Positions 17,186 through 25,179 of a DNA stretch of 29,853 nt are shown in pieces. Within the stretch, counting starts at the first letter, position 1. Each line of letters opens with the position of its first letter. A program made the translations under genes and the position numbers. The DNA comes from Paulinella micropora. Taxonomy: Eukaryota > Cercozoa > Imbricatea > Euglyphida. The notes below the pieces were generated by a model. It made no database searches, was not told where the DNA came from, and saw only the letters and a list, made by a program, of their open reading frames with translations. Location of the stretch: NCBI GenBank assembly GCA_009731375.1, contig BJOX01000291.1, forward strand, positions 1-29,853. The letters are read 5' to 3'.

Positions 17186-19288
17186 TTAGATAAAAGTGTC
17201 AAAGCCGTAGCCATTCTGTGCTTTCAACTCCTCCGCTTCCTTCTCTTTTAAGTCTGTATATCCGCTAGCAAACTTAAAGCGGTTGCCTTTTGCTCGCTCT
17301 AAAAGAAACCTCATACTATGCCATCCGCAGGTATCCGATGTGTCTGATTGTTGTTTTACTTGATTAACCTTCATAAGCAGGTATGTGCTTGGGTGGCTTT
17401 TATCAATTAGTTGTTTCATTTGTTGTTGAAAGTCTTCCGTTGGTTTATACAGGGCTAGCGGGTCGTATATCTCTATACTTCTATCGTCATCTAAAGAGCA
17501 GTAAACGGCAATCCAATGAGACCCCACTTGTTTCTGATTATCCAAATTCATAATAAATCCGTATCGCTTTCTGCTTGCGGGCTTCAACTTATAAATTTCA
17601 TCACTGGCTATCGCGCCGAGATACCATCCATATTTTTTCATTATGTTGTCTATTTCATTAATCATTAAACCGCGACCTTCTCCCCGCTGTTCCTCCTTCT
17701 GTGGTGGTTCTGGTTGGTGTGGCTCTTGCTGTGGCTCTTGCTGTGGCGTCTCCGCGACGCTCGGGGGTATGGTAGGGGGTGAAATCCCCTCCTCTTGCTG
17801 TGGCTCTAACAAAATGATAGGTTGGGGCATCCCTTCATCAACATTTAAATCCGCTGAAACTTGTTTATCCACATTAGGGTCTATTGTCATTTTGCTAGTT
17901 AGAGTATTTACAAAGTCCTTTTTGTTCATTGTGTGTTTCCAATCTTTGCGGATTAAATATTTTTTTATTTTTGCTATTGAAAATACCTTATCAATTAATT
18001 CTTCTAATGTCTTCGCTCCACTACCTTTTTGCTCATTAATACCCATATACTCTTCATATCTAGCATAATCCGCTACTTTTCTTTTTACGTTTTCTTTTTC
18101 ATTTCCAACATCAATATTAAACCTTTTAATCATGTCAATAATCCACTTTGAAGTGTCTTTGTAATTTAATTTGTTATGTCCATCACTATCTAGTCTCTTT
18201 TTTAAAGCCTGTGCTAACTCTTTTATTGTAATGTTTGGGTGATAAGTTTTTGAAAATGCTGAGATTAAAAATTGATTAATTTGTAAATTTTCAAAATGCT
18301 TACCCTTTTCTTCTGCTTTCTTTTCTTCCTTTTCAAGTTTTTCTTTATATTCTTCTGCTAACTTTTTCTGTTCCTCTAAAGATGTCGCTGTGGCTATAGC
18401 CATCTGAATATCTTGACTGGCTTTTTGTAAGTCTTTACGACTCATCTTTTTTATGAAATTATCTGTATATCCTGCTAATTTCAGTGTTTCAATATCTTTC
18501 TGCTTTTGCTTTTTTTCTTCCTCATATTGCTCTTTCGTTTTCAATTGTGCTTCATCTCCTAAATTAGGTAAGGGTGGTGCTTGGGGTGGTGCTCCTAATG
18601 GCGGTGCTTGTGGCGGCGCTCCAAATTGTGGCGGTGCTCCAAATTGTGGTGCTTGTGGCTGTCCATATTGCGGTGGCATAATATATTGATATTGAGGTGG
18701 CGGTGGTAATGCTTGTATTCTATTTTTTCTGTCTTCTTCATATTTTACATCCTCTATGAGTTTTTGCTCCCTTCTTAATGTCCTATTTATTTCTTCCTTT
18801 CTTTCATTAATCTCCGCCAGTTCTCTTTTCTGTTCCCTGTCCATCATCTCTTGTCTTTCCTTCGCATCTGCGTCTCCGCGACGCTCCTGCCTCTTTTTCT
18901 CCTCTTCTAAATCATCCCTTGCCTTTTTCTCTTTTTTGTCTATCTCATCAATCTTTTCGTATTTCTCTTTTCTGAGTTTGTCTAAGTGGTCATTAATGGC
19001 TGTTCTCGTATTTTGTTCAATCTCTGACAGGCTCTGAACTTTCCTTAAATCCTCCTTCTTTTCTTTTTTCTTTGCTTTTGTTGTACTGCCACGTTCGCGT
19101 GGCTTATTGCTCAAGTATTTCATAAAAAGTTTAACGATTTGAAGTGTGCTCATATCATTTGTTTTCTTACCAAAATTAAGATAATATTTTTTACCCTTCT
19201 GGATAATATACGGCTTCCCACTTTTATTTCTATAAACCCGCGGGGGTCTTAATTTCTGTTTCCTCACTTTCTTGGTTTTAGAAACCAT
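17186..19288 (-). CDS. PRO: large protein with C-terminal Ulp1/adenain-like cysteine protease
   Basis: 700 codons, ATG at 19288. The C-terminal about 160 residues form the maturation protease: catalytic His in GSHWIAVYC (about residue 591), Asp in IEIYDPLAL (about 609), a glutamine in VKQQSD (about 646) and Cys in TCGWHSMRFL (about 654), the H-D-Q-C order of adenoviral and SUMO-type proteases. The N-terminus is very basic (KTKKVRKQKLRPPRVYRNK), followed by a long charged coiled coil (about residues 65-190) and a proline/glutamine/alanine-rich tract with APPQFGAPPQ-type repeats (about 195-245). A second helical region follows, then a PQQEP-type linker. The fusion is far longer than a lone viral protease, so the front part may be a scaffold or core protein. 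Processing of capsid proteins during maturation is the known family role. Confidence 0.88.
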   Translation of the reverse strand: MVSKTKKVRKQKLRPPRVYRNKSGKPYIIQKGKKYYLNFGKKTNDMSTLQIVKLFMKYLSNKPRERGSTTKAKKKEKKEDLRKVQSLSEIEQNTRTAINDHLDKLRKEKYEKIDEIDKKEKKARDDLEEEKKRQERRGDADAKERQEMMDREQKRELAEINERKEEINRTLRREQKLIEDVKYEEDRKNRIQALPPPPQYQYIMPPQYGQPQAPQFGAPPQFGAPPQAPPLGAPPQAPPLPNLGDEAQLKTKEQYEEEKKQKQKDIETLKLAGYTDNFIKKMSRKDLQKASQDIQMAIATATSLEEQKKLAEEYKEKLEKEEKKAEEKGKHFENLQINQFLISAFSKTYHPNITIKELAQALKKRLDSDGHNKLNYKDTSKWIIDMIKRFNIDVGNEKENVKRKVADYARYEEYMGINEQKGSGAKTLEELIDKVFSIAKIKKYLIRKDWKHTMNKKDFVNTLTSKMTIDPNVDKQVSADLNVDEGMPQPIILLEPQQEEGISPPTIPPSVAETPQQEPQQEPHQPEPPQKEEQRGEGRGLMINEIDNIMKKYGWYLGAIASDEIYKLKPASRKRYGFIMNLDNQKQVGSHWIAVYCSLDDDRSIEIYDPLALYKPTEDFQQQMKQLIDKSHPSTYLLMKVNQVKQQSDTSDTCGWHSMRFLLERAKGNRFKFASGYTDLKEKEAEELKAQNGYGFDTFI

Positions 19289-19335
19289 GTATATTTTAAC
19301 AAAAAATATTTATACATAATTTCAAACAAATATCT

Positions 19336-19656
19336 TTAGAATTTTAAGGCGCCACCTCCGCTCTGCCTACCATAACCAAGTTTCGCGGCTGTAGAGCCTA
19401 TACGAGACGCATATGGAACCCCGACATCACCAAGAGCATTCGCGGTCTTTGAAATAATATTGTTATCACGAAGAAATTTATTCACCGCCATTGCTGTCTT
19501 ACCAACCTTTGCCCAGTTAATCTTACCGCCAGCCTGTCCCTTGCCTCCTTGCTTCTTCTTACGAGATACTTTTTTACCTCCAGCCATTGTGCTTGAGTTA
19601 ATAGTTCGTTTGCCAATTGTTGGAATGACTTCAACACGAGTTGTTTTCACTACCAT
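19336..19656 (-). CDS. small basic, glycine-rich virion protein (putative)
   Basis: 106 codons, ATG at 19656. Basic, glycine/lysine-rich start (GGKKVSRKKKQGGKGQAGGK) and a C-terminal GYGRQSGGGALKF tail. Proteins of this size and composition, encoded next to the protease and ATPase, are frequent in PLVs and are compared with adenoviral core or membrane-active minor proteins; that comparison is inference. The upstream sequence TTTACTTATTATAATG resembles the ATTACTTATATAATATG before 7934. Confidence 0.65.
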   Translation of the reverse strand: MVVKTTRVEVIPTIGKRTINSSTMAGGKKVSRKKKQGGKGQAGGKINWAKVGKTAMAVNKFLRDNNIISKTANALGDVGVPYASRIGSTAAKLGYGRQSGGGALKF

Positions 19657-19694
19657 TATAATAAGTAAAAAAATATTTATTAATTCTAAAAATA

Positions 19695-20528
19695 TTATTT
19701 TAATCTGTAAGCAAAGTTTTTGCGTAATTCATCATCAACACTTGAAACATAAAGAAAATTAAATCGTTCCTTTGTTGCTTCGTGATACTTTTGAAGAAAA
19801 TAATCAAAATCAAAAGATAAGTCTAAGTGTTTATACACGAGTTCCATTTTATCCTGAGACTGGCTTGGAAAGATTAACAAATAATCTAACTGCTTAATGG
19901 CTTCTGGCCGTAGGTCGTTCAGATACTGACTTGACATAATCACCTTTGATTTATAGTGCCTATTCTTTTTTAACAAATCGCTTACGGACTTATCTCTTAA
20001 ACCGCTCCCTAAATCATCCAAAACAAAAACAACCTCTGGAGAAATATACTTGCTCGGCCTTTCTTTTGCTTCGGTAGTTTTCTTTTTTTCTTCTTTGCCA
20101 AAATAAAGAAATTGTGGTTTCTCTATTTCTTCTTTGTCCTGTTTTACTTCTCCTTCTTGTTGTTCGTTATCTCCAGCATGCTGGAGATTGTTGTCAAGTT
20201 TGTCAAGTTCATAATCAATGACATTTACACCACCCGATTTAAGAAAGGTATATATTGCCATTGGGTTTCCCCTGTTCTTAAAGTGCTTAACCATTGCTTT
20301 ATAAATGTAATCCTTGTGTATTGTTGAAGCAATAATAACAATACGGGTCTTTCTGTCTGTTGTCCGTTTCAGTATTTCAAAGAGTGCTGTCGTCTTCCCG
20401 CTCTTCTTTCTGGCAAGTAGAAATATATTGGCATACGGCTCATTGAATAATTTATAACCTCTCGCCTGTTTATTACCTTCACCATCCTGCTTCACAGGCT
20501 TAACTTTGACGTTGTTTATTTTCTCCAT
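19695..20528 (-). CDS. ATPase: genome-packaging ATPase (FtsK/HerA-type, A32-like)
   Basis: 277 codons, ATG at 20528. Walker A is NIFLLARKKSGKTTALF (about residues 34-50), where the usual first glycine is alanine. Walker B is PEVVFVLDDLGSG (about 164-176), followed by an MSSQYLNDL sensor motif (about 198-206). This is the packaging ATPase pattern of PLVs, virophages and large DNA viruses, driving DNA into the capsid. Between Walker A and B lies a low-complexity charged insertion (about 113-160) carrying a perfect 20-bp palindrome in the DNA (20169-20188). It heads the ATPase-protease-penton-capsid series. Confidence 0.9.
   Translation of the reverse strand: MEKINNVKVKPVKQDGEGNKQARGYKLFNEPYANIFLLARKKSGKTTALFEILKRTTDRKTRIVIIASTIHKDYIYKAMVKHFKNRGNPMAIYTFLKSGGVNVIDYELDKLDNNLQHAGDNEQQEGEVKQDKEEIEKPQFLYFGKEEKKKTTEAKERPSKYISPEVVFVLDDLGSGLRDKSVSDLLKKNRHYKSKVIMSSQYLNDLRPEAIKQLDYLLIFPSQSQDKMELVYKHLDLSFDFDYFLQKYHEATKERFNFLYVSSVDDELRKNFAYRLK
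20169..20188. repeat. 20-bp perfect palindrome inside the ATPase gene
   Basis: ATCTCCAGCATGCTGGAGAT, fully self-complementary. One of three related palindromes (the others at 14510-14529 and 20953-20972). Confidence 0.9.
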
Positions 20529-20537
20529 CCTATATAA

Positions 20538-20900
20538 TTATCCCAAGAACTCTAGGCACACAACAATTCGCCCCGCTAAATTTCCTGTATCAATATTTCC
20601 GCTGTCAGTTTCAAGGACTTTAAATGTATATTGTCCGTCTGTCCAACCCACTACACCCAAATTATAACTGAGGTTTGAAATGTTTGCTGTGGTGCTGTCC
20701 GCAAATGTTCCAATAATTCCAATTCTATCCATGTAAAGAATTCTGGTTTTTGTCTCTGTCTGGTCGTTCATATAGTGGATAAATTTTATATTCATTTTGG
20801 TGGGTGTGAATGACATTTGGATATTTTTATTAAATGTTTTGCTTCCTCCAGCAAAATCATTGCTTAGAAAAATAATCTTTTGGTATTTGAACTCACTCAT
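20538..20900 (-). CDS. small beta-rich protein, unknown (structural candidate)
   Basis: 120 codons, ATG at 20900, ending 9 bp before the ATPase start, so probably co-transcribed with it. Alternating hydrophobic/polar residues suggest a beta-rich fold (KNIQMSFTPTKMNIKFIHYM, then GIIGTFADSTTANISNLSYN). No family recognised; its place in the morphogenesis cluster suggests a minor virion protein. Confidence 0.7.
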   Translation of the reverse strand: MSEFKYQKIIFLSNDFAGGSKTFNKNIQMSFTPTKMNIKFIHYMNDQTETKTRILYMDRIGIIGTFADSTTANISNLSYNLGVVGWTDGQYTFKVLETDSGNIDTGNLAGRIVVCLEFLG

Positions 20901-20926
20901 AATATATTTTGTATAATATAAAAAAA

Positions 20927-21193
20927 ATGATTTTAATATTCTTGTTTATGATATCTCCAACTTGTTGGAGATTTGTGCTAGGTCGGACTGCCTGCGACTT
21001 TTACTCACGGATAAGTGAAAAAAAGAATATAAGTTGTGTTTATTGTATTCAAAAGGGTATAGATACTAAATTTAAATGTGTGTATAAGCCAATGTCAGAT
21101 TGGTGTATTAGTTTTGATGAAGCCATTCCTTTAATTTGTGATGGTGATAATAGATGGTATATGGCACATATATACGAATGTTCATTTCTTTGA
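20927..21193 (+). CDS. small secreted-type cysteine-rich protein (hypothetical)
   Basis: 88 codons from ATG 20927; an in-frame TTG lies 18 bp upstream. It opens with a hydrophobic stretch MILIFLFMISPTCW that could be a signal peptide or anchor, followed by about seven more cysteines (SCVYC, KCVY, WCIS, LICD, YECS). It is the only plus-strand gene inside the minus-strand cluster, diverges from the 120-codon gene over a 26-bp AT-rich gap, and overlaps the next minus-strand frame by about 12 bp. Its start region contains one of the three 20-bp palindromes, which may mean the N-terminus is partly repeat-derived. Confidence 0.5.
   Translation: MILIFLFMISPTCWRFVLGRTACDFYSRISEKKNISCVYCIQKGIDTKFKCVYKPMSDWCISFDEAIPLICDGDNRWYMAHIYECSFL
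20953..20972. repeat. 20-bp palindrome near the start of the cysteine-rich ORF
   Basis: ATCTCCAACTTGTTGGAGAT, with a 9-bp stem and 2-base centre; related to the palindromes at 14510-14529 and 20169-20188. Confidence 0.9.
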
Positions 21194-21400
21194 AGAAGGC
21201 GATGGAAGGCATATCCCAATCAAAAGTGTTAGGATTCCGACATAAGTATTAGCGACCTCACAAGGTAAGTTCTTTTCAGATAGCCTTACGATACAAAGGG
21301 TTATAATGGAGATAATGATACCCATTTGAAATAAGTATTTAATAAGTCTGCTGTCTGTCGGTCTGTTTTTTATACAACAACAATTCCAGTTATCTTCCAA
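21182..21400 (-). CDS. small transmembrane protein (hypothetical)
   Basis: The longest reading starts at TTG 21400; the first ATG (about 21322) gives 46 codons. Either way it contains MGIIISIITLCIV, a clear transmembrane helix, and a second hydrophobic stretch YVGILTLLIGICL. With the TTG start the frame overlaps the 3' end of the 53-codon gene upstream. Small membrane proteins are common in the structural clusters of this virus group; no family recognised. Confidence 0.5.
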   Translation of the reverse strand: MEDNWNCCCIKNRPTDSRLIKYLFQMGIIISIITLCIVRLSEKNLPCEVANTYVGILTLLIGICLPSPSSKK

Positions 21401-21531
21401 TTCGTGCTCTGCTTTTTTCCCTCAGTCTTTAGTTCTACTTCAAGAACACGGGATTTTAATTCTGGAGTTAGTTCGCCATCCATATCCATAATAGGCGGTG
21501 GTCTATGAAGTCTGGTTGTATTATTAGCCAT
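21370..21531 (-). CDS. 53-residue protein, unknown
   Basis: ATG at 21531, TAA at 21370-21372. Proline-rich opening (MANNTTRLHRPPPIMDMDGE), a charged middle (LTPELKSRVLEVELKTEGKK) and a hydrophobic end. It overlaps the ends of both neighbours on the same strand: the S74-domain frame's stop lies at 21524 and the transmembrane frame begins within it, a compact arrangement supporting co-transcription. No function assigned. Confidence 0.5.
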   Translation of the reverse strand: MANNTTRLHRPPPIMDMDGELTPELKSRVLEVELKTEGKKQSTNWKITGIVVV

Positions 21532-22045
21532 TGGTTGGATATACAACGGCTCGTATTTCTGCTAGTTGGTTGGTTAAATCTTGTAATATATTAAGTAAAG
21601 TTTTATTTTCTTTTTCTAAATTAACTACTTTTTCTGCCATGTGTTGAAATCCGCTGACCAATATCGGTATAAAACTTGTATATGTTATGCCTTCAAGGTT
21701 GCTTCCCCCGTCGTCTGCTTTTATTCCGCTTTCGGATACAAATTCTGGAAAAATCTTTTTTTCTTCGTCCGCAATAAATCCGTGGTTCTTTTTTTCTTTC
21801 TTTTCGTCTGATTTCAAATAATATGAACAACAATTTATTTTCATTAGTTTCTCGCAACAATCACCGCAGTCTAATGTCTTAATATCTGCTTTTAATCTCC
21901 TGTCCGAGGAGTTTGTCCAAGCACCATTTAGCGGAATATAATTATAACTACCTGACGGCTCGCCAGTAGTAGAGTTTGAAGTAGTCCAAGCGTGAAGCAA
22001 ACCAGTAGAAGAAACAATTACTCCATAATTCGTATATCCTCCCAT
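21524..22045 (-). CDS. C-terminal intramolecular chaperone (Peptidase_S74) domain of a fibre
   Basis: 173 codons from ATG 22045. The motif SSDRRLKADI (about residues 46-55) is the S74 signature; the serine and the lysine five residues later (S47, K52) match the autocleavage dyad known from phage endosialidase chaperones. HGFIADE and a C-terminal leucine/lysine coiled coil (HMAEKVVNLEKENKTLL) follow, also typical. S74 domains trimerise fibres and then cut themselves off. The ATG overlaps the last codons of the preceding fibre gene in another frame, at a short G run near 22040, so this is probably the tail end of that fibre, separated by a frameshift or translated by re-initiation. Confidence 0.85.
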   Translation of the reverse strand: MGGYTNYGVIVSSTGLLHAWTTSNSTTGEPSGSYNYIPLNGAWTNSSDRRLKADIKTLDCGDCCEKLMKINCCSYYLKSDEKKEKKNHGFIADEEKKIFPEFVSESGIKADDGGSNLEGITYTSFIPILVSGFQHMAEKVVNLEKENKTLLNILQDLTNQLAEIRAVVYPTNG

Positions 22046-24147
22046 TTAAAATATAGTTGTGCGTCAACGGTAGAAGCGGGTCTTTTTCTTATGGTTAAAA
22101 AACCGCTGGATGCTGTTGGGATGACTACCTCTCCCGACGTATTAATGTTCATTGCCTCACCCCATGATGATATAGTAGTTCCAGCCGTTACTCCTGATTT
22201 ATAATAGAAAATAAGATTAGTGTTTTTTTGTATTAAAAAGTTAGATGTCGCAGAAGATGATTTCCATGCCCCTCCCGACACATCAGCATCAAAACCTAAC
22301 GTAATATCATTATGGGCATAATTCCACATTTGAAAAAGTGGATGGATGTCTGCTGTTGTTATTGCCTGTATATGTGGTCCCGCGGGGTCGCTCGCAGTTC
22401 CATATAACTCTAAGCCACCAGTTGCTCCTACTCCTTTCGTTGTACTTCCGATGATTATCGGCTTACCTGATGCTGTTGTTATTTTATCGCTCGTTGCCAA
22501 TGTTGTTGTTGATATCCCCGCATTTGCCGTTATTAATCCGCTTGCGGTTGCCGTTGTTGTTGATATACTCGCATTTGCCGTTATTAATCCGCTCGCCGTT
22601 AGTGTCGTCGTTGATATCCCAGCGGTTGAAGTAATTGTCGTTCCTGTTATTGTTCCGCCATTTGTTATATTGTTTGAGTTCATATCCAAAGCACCATAAA
22701 ACCGCATACCGCCAGCATTGTTAAAACGGACAATGTCAGACGAAGCACTTTTATTATCCAAAAGTTTTGAAATATAAAGTCCCGCCCCTTTTACATCAGA
22801 TGCTACATTCGTAAATACATAACCTCGTTGGTTCGCGGTTCCGCTTGTAGCAGTATTTAGAGTAAATAAGAAATACTGATAATCTCCTGATGTCTGTGAA
22901 AAGAATATGTCTCCTCCATTTTGGTTTAATATCCTCGCACCATTATATGTTATATTTCCACCATTAGTGATAGTTTGATTATTAAAATCGGCATTGTTCG
23001 TTAAAGTTAGATATTTTATCGTAGTGCTCGCACCATTAAATGTTTTACTTCCTGTTATGGTTTGGTCTGTTGTTAGTTTTACATTTTGCCCGTCCAATGT
23101 GTCCGCATACCCTTTTGTCGCTCCGTCCGTCGCTAATGTCGGAGTTCCAAGGTTGGCTATTTTGCTACTATTACAATCTAGCCCCGAAGCATTTACCCAA
23201 CCGACGATTGCCCCATCAATAATGAAACTTATTTTTTTCGCATTTATTTCAAAGTTATAATTTACGCCCGTGCCCATATCAAGGCATCCGATAGTTCCTA
23301 TATTGGCTGTGGAGTTAAAAACCACGAATGTTCCTTTTGTTGTTGCATTCGTTGAATTTCCAGTTATTTCAAGGGCACTGCTAAATGTCTTAATTCCTGC
23401 TATGGTTTGGTTTCCTGAGGTTTTAACTGCCGAAGTATCAAGAGTAGAAACATCCACACCATCAACAAGATTTACATTTGTTATGCTTTGGTTTCCCATA
23501 TTTAGCCCTCCCGTCATACTAGCAGTGCCGTCTAATCTAAGAAAGGGTGATGCCACATTTCGCCATTGTCCAGTGCTATAAATGAGTAGTTGATTATCTG
23601 ATGCTGTTGTTATAATCACATCGCTATGTGTATCAATACTCCCACTTGCCGACACTTTAGCCGTGTTCGTATCGTGCTCTGATAGCCAAGTTGTGATAGA
23701 CCTACCATTTAGTTGACCTACATTTGTTATGCTTTGACTTTTCATATCAAGACCAGCACTCGCATTTATTATACTGCTGAATGTCTTAATACCCGCTATG
23801 GTTTGGTCTCCTGTTAGTTTAACGACTGAAGTATCAATGGCAGAAACATCAATACCATCAACATTGCCTACATTCGTAATCGCAAAACCGCCCATATTTA
23901 AACTACCCGTCATAGCCACTGTGCCGTCTTTTGCTGATTTCGTATCAGTGTATGCTTTTGTCGAAGCATCGCCATCGTTGAATGGGGCTGGAAGTCCGCT
24001 AATTGCTGTTGTGCCACTAAAATTTAAAACATTGCCTGTCAATGTTATCCCACTCCCCGTGGTAGAAGCAAGAAGTATGGAAGAACCAACAATGCTTAGT
24101 GGATAGCCCGTTGCTCCACCTGCCTCCGACGAATAAATAGAACCCAT
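22018..24147 (-). CDS. long tail-fibre-like protein (fibre 2)
   Basis: 709 codons, ATG at 24147. Phage-fibre-like repeats: DQTIAGIKTFSS units recur three times, each with NMGG/ITNVGNVDG segments. Near the C-terminal third, ISTTT-ASGLITAN repeats about three times in tandem (DNA period about 42 bp). Repeated aspartate/threonine/glycine-rich beta segments fit a trimeric fibre shaft. The last codons overlap the S74 domain frame. It shares segments such as DNQLLIYSTGQWRN and SPFLRLDGTA with the upstream fibre gene, pointing to duplication. Likely a receptor-binding fibre on the capsid; the phage analogy is from family knowledge, the use here inferred. Confidence 0.82.
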   Translation of the reverse strand: MGSIYSSEAGGATGYPLSIVGSSILLASTTGSGITLTGNVLNFSGTTAISGLPAPFNDGDASTKAYTDTKSAKDGTVAMTGSLNMGGFAITNVGNVDGIDVSAIDTSVVKLTGDQTIAGIKTFSSIINASAGLDMKSQSITNVGQLNGRSITTWLSEHDTNTAKVSASGSIDTHSDVIITTASDNQLLIYSTGQWRNVASPFLRLDGTASMTGGLNMGNQSITNVNLVDGVDVSTLDTSAVKTSGNQTIAGIKTFSSALEITGNSTNATTKGTFVVFNSTANIGTIGCLDMGTGVNYNFEINAKKISFIIDGAIVGWVNASGLDCNSSKIANLGTPTLATDGATKGYADTLDGQNVKLTTDQTITGSKTFNGASTTIKYLTLTNNADFNNQTITNGGNITYNGARILNQNGGDIFFSQTSGDYQYFLFTLNTATSGTANQRGYVFTNVASDVKGAGLYISKLLDNKSASSDIVRFNNAGGMRFYGALDMNSNNITNGGTITGTTITSTAGISTTTLTASGLITANASISTTTATASGLITANAGISTTTLATSDKITTASGKPIIIGSTTKGVGATGGLELYGTASDPAGPHIQAITTADIHPLFQMWNYAHNDITLGFDADVSGGAWKSSSATSNFLIQKNTNLIFYYKSGVTAGTTISSWGEAMNINTSGEVVIPTASSGFLTIRKRPASTVDAQLYFKWEDIRIME

Positions 24148-24192
24148 ATTATTGTTGTAATTGAAGAATAACTTACCCGTGTTTAATGGATG

Positions 24193-25119
24193 TTAATCTT
24201 TTACACCCAAATAGGTAGTAAATATTTTGTTTCCTGTTATAGTCTGGTCTCCCGTTAGTTTAACGACTGCGTCAAGAGCCGAAACATCCACACCATCAAC
24301 ATTACCGACATTTGTTATGTTAAATCCTCCCATATTTAATCCGCCCGTCATATTCGCGGTTCCGTCCAATCTAAGAAAAGGTGAGTTTGTGTTTCTCCAT
24401 TGCCCCGTGCTATAAATGAGCAGTTGGTTATCGGCGGGTGTGCCTGTAATTAACACATCGCTGTTTGTATTGATTGAGCCATCCGCGGACACTTTATCAT
24501 TATTGTCTTCGTGCTCAGATATCCAAGTATCAACATCTTTCGTATTTAATAAATTAACTCCTGTTATATTCTTCCTTCCCATACTAATATTGCCGAATTC
24601 ATCAACATTTATCGGAAATGTTTTATTTACCCAGTTTATTGAGTTATATGTTAGATAACTATTCATCGCCACTGGTGCAGTAATGACTACATCAGAGAGT
24701 GTATCAATTGAACCAAGGGTTGTATTCTTCCATTTGCCTTCTACATCGTTGTAAGTTAAGTATTGTCCGCTCGCTTGTGCGAATATGTTAGTGTCTATCA
24801 AATTGTTTAAACTTGTTTGGTGAGGATTAGAAGTATTAGAGCGGTGCTGAGTTGAGGCTTTTACTTCGTCGTTGTCTCTCACTCGTTGCTCTGTATAGTA
24901 TAAATTTTTTCCTTCTTTAATGTCAGTTGTTGATTTGGTAGATAATCTTGTGTCAAATCGGTCGTCAGTGAAATAAAGATTTACGGGGTCAGCATCTTCT
25001 GGAACTCTGTCTGTATTCAGACCAATAATATTAGTGTTGGTAAGGTCTAAGTTTTTTATGTCTAGACTATCAACTGCGATTTCTGATAAGCCTAATAAAC
25101 TTTTGTACTGACTACCCAT
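24193..25119 (-). CDS. tail-fibre-like protein (fibre 1)
   Basis: 308 codons, ATG at 25119. The N-terminal part carries NLYFTDDRFDTRLS and NLYYTEQRVRDND, a fibre motif common in phage tail fibres, then HRSNTSNPHQTSL, also typical. The C-terminal half repeats the NQLLIYSTGQWRN, MTGGLNMGGF and LTGDQTITGNKIF units seen in fibre 2. It is in the same frame as fibre 2, 45 bp upstream, separated by a stop and a new ATG, so the two may once have been one gene. First gene of the minus-strand cluster, with a promoter shared divergently with 25180. Confidence 0.8.
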   Translation of the reverse strand: MGSQYKSLLGLSEIAVDSLDIKNLDLTNTNIIGLNTDRVPEDADPVNLYFTDDRFDTRLSTKSTTDIKEGKNLYYTEQRVRDNDEVKASTQHRSNTSNPHQTSLNNLIDTNIFAQASGQYLTYNDVEGKWKNTTLGSIDTLSDVVITAPVAMNSYLTYNSINWVNKTFPINVDEFGNISMGRKNITGVNLLNTKDVDTWISEHEDNNDKVSADGSINTNSDVLITGTPADNQLLIYSTGQWRNTNSPFLRLDGTANMTGGLNMGGFNITNVGNVDGVDVSALDAVVKLTGDQTITGNKIFTTYLGVKD

Positions 25120-25179
25120 TGTATATTATAATAAATAATTAATTTGTAAATACTAAAAATATAAAAATCTTAGTATAGA
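25120..25179. promoter_or_regulatory. divergent promoter between fibre cluster and integrase arm
   Basis: 60-bp AT-rich spacer. On the minus side TTATTTATTATAATATAC precedes the fibre ATG, resembling the ATTACTTATATAAT box of other genes; on the plus side TAGTATAGAATG carries the AGTATA element. Confidence 0.45.

Noticed and set aside
22440-22640. Possible CRISPR-like direct repeats
   Set aside because: The repeats are in-frame fibre units of about 42 bp without distinct spacers.
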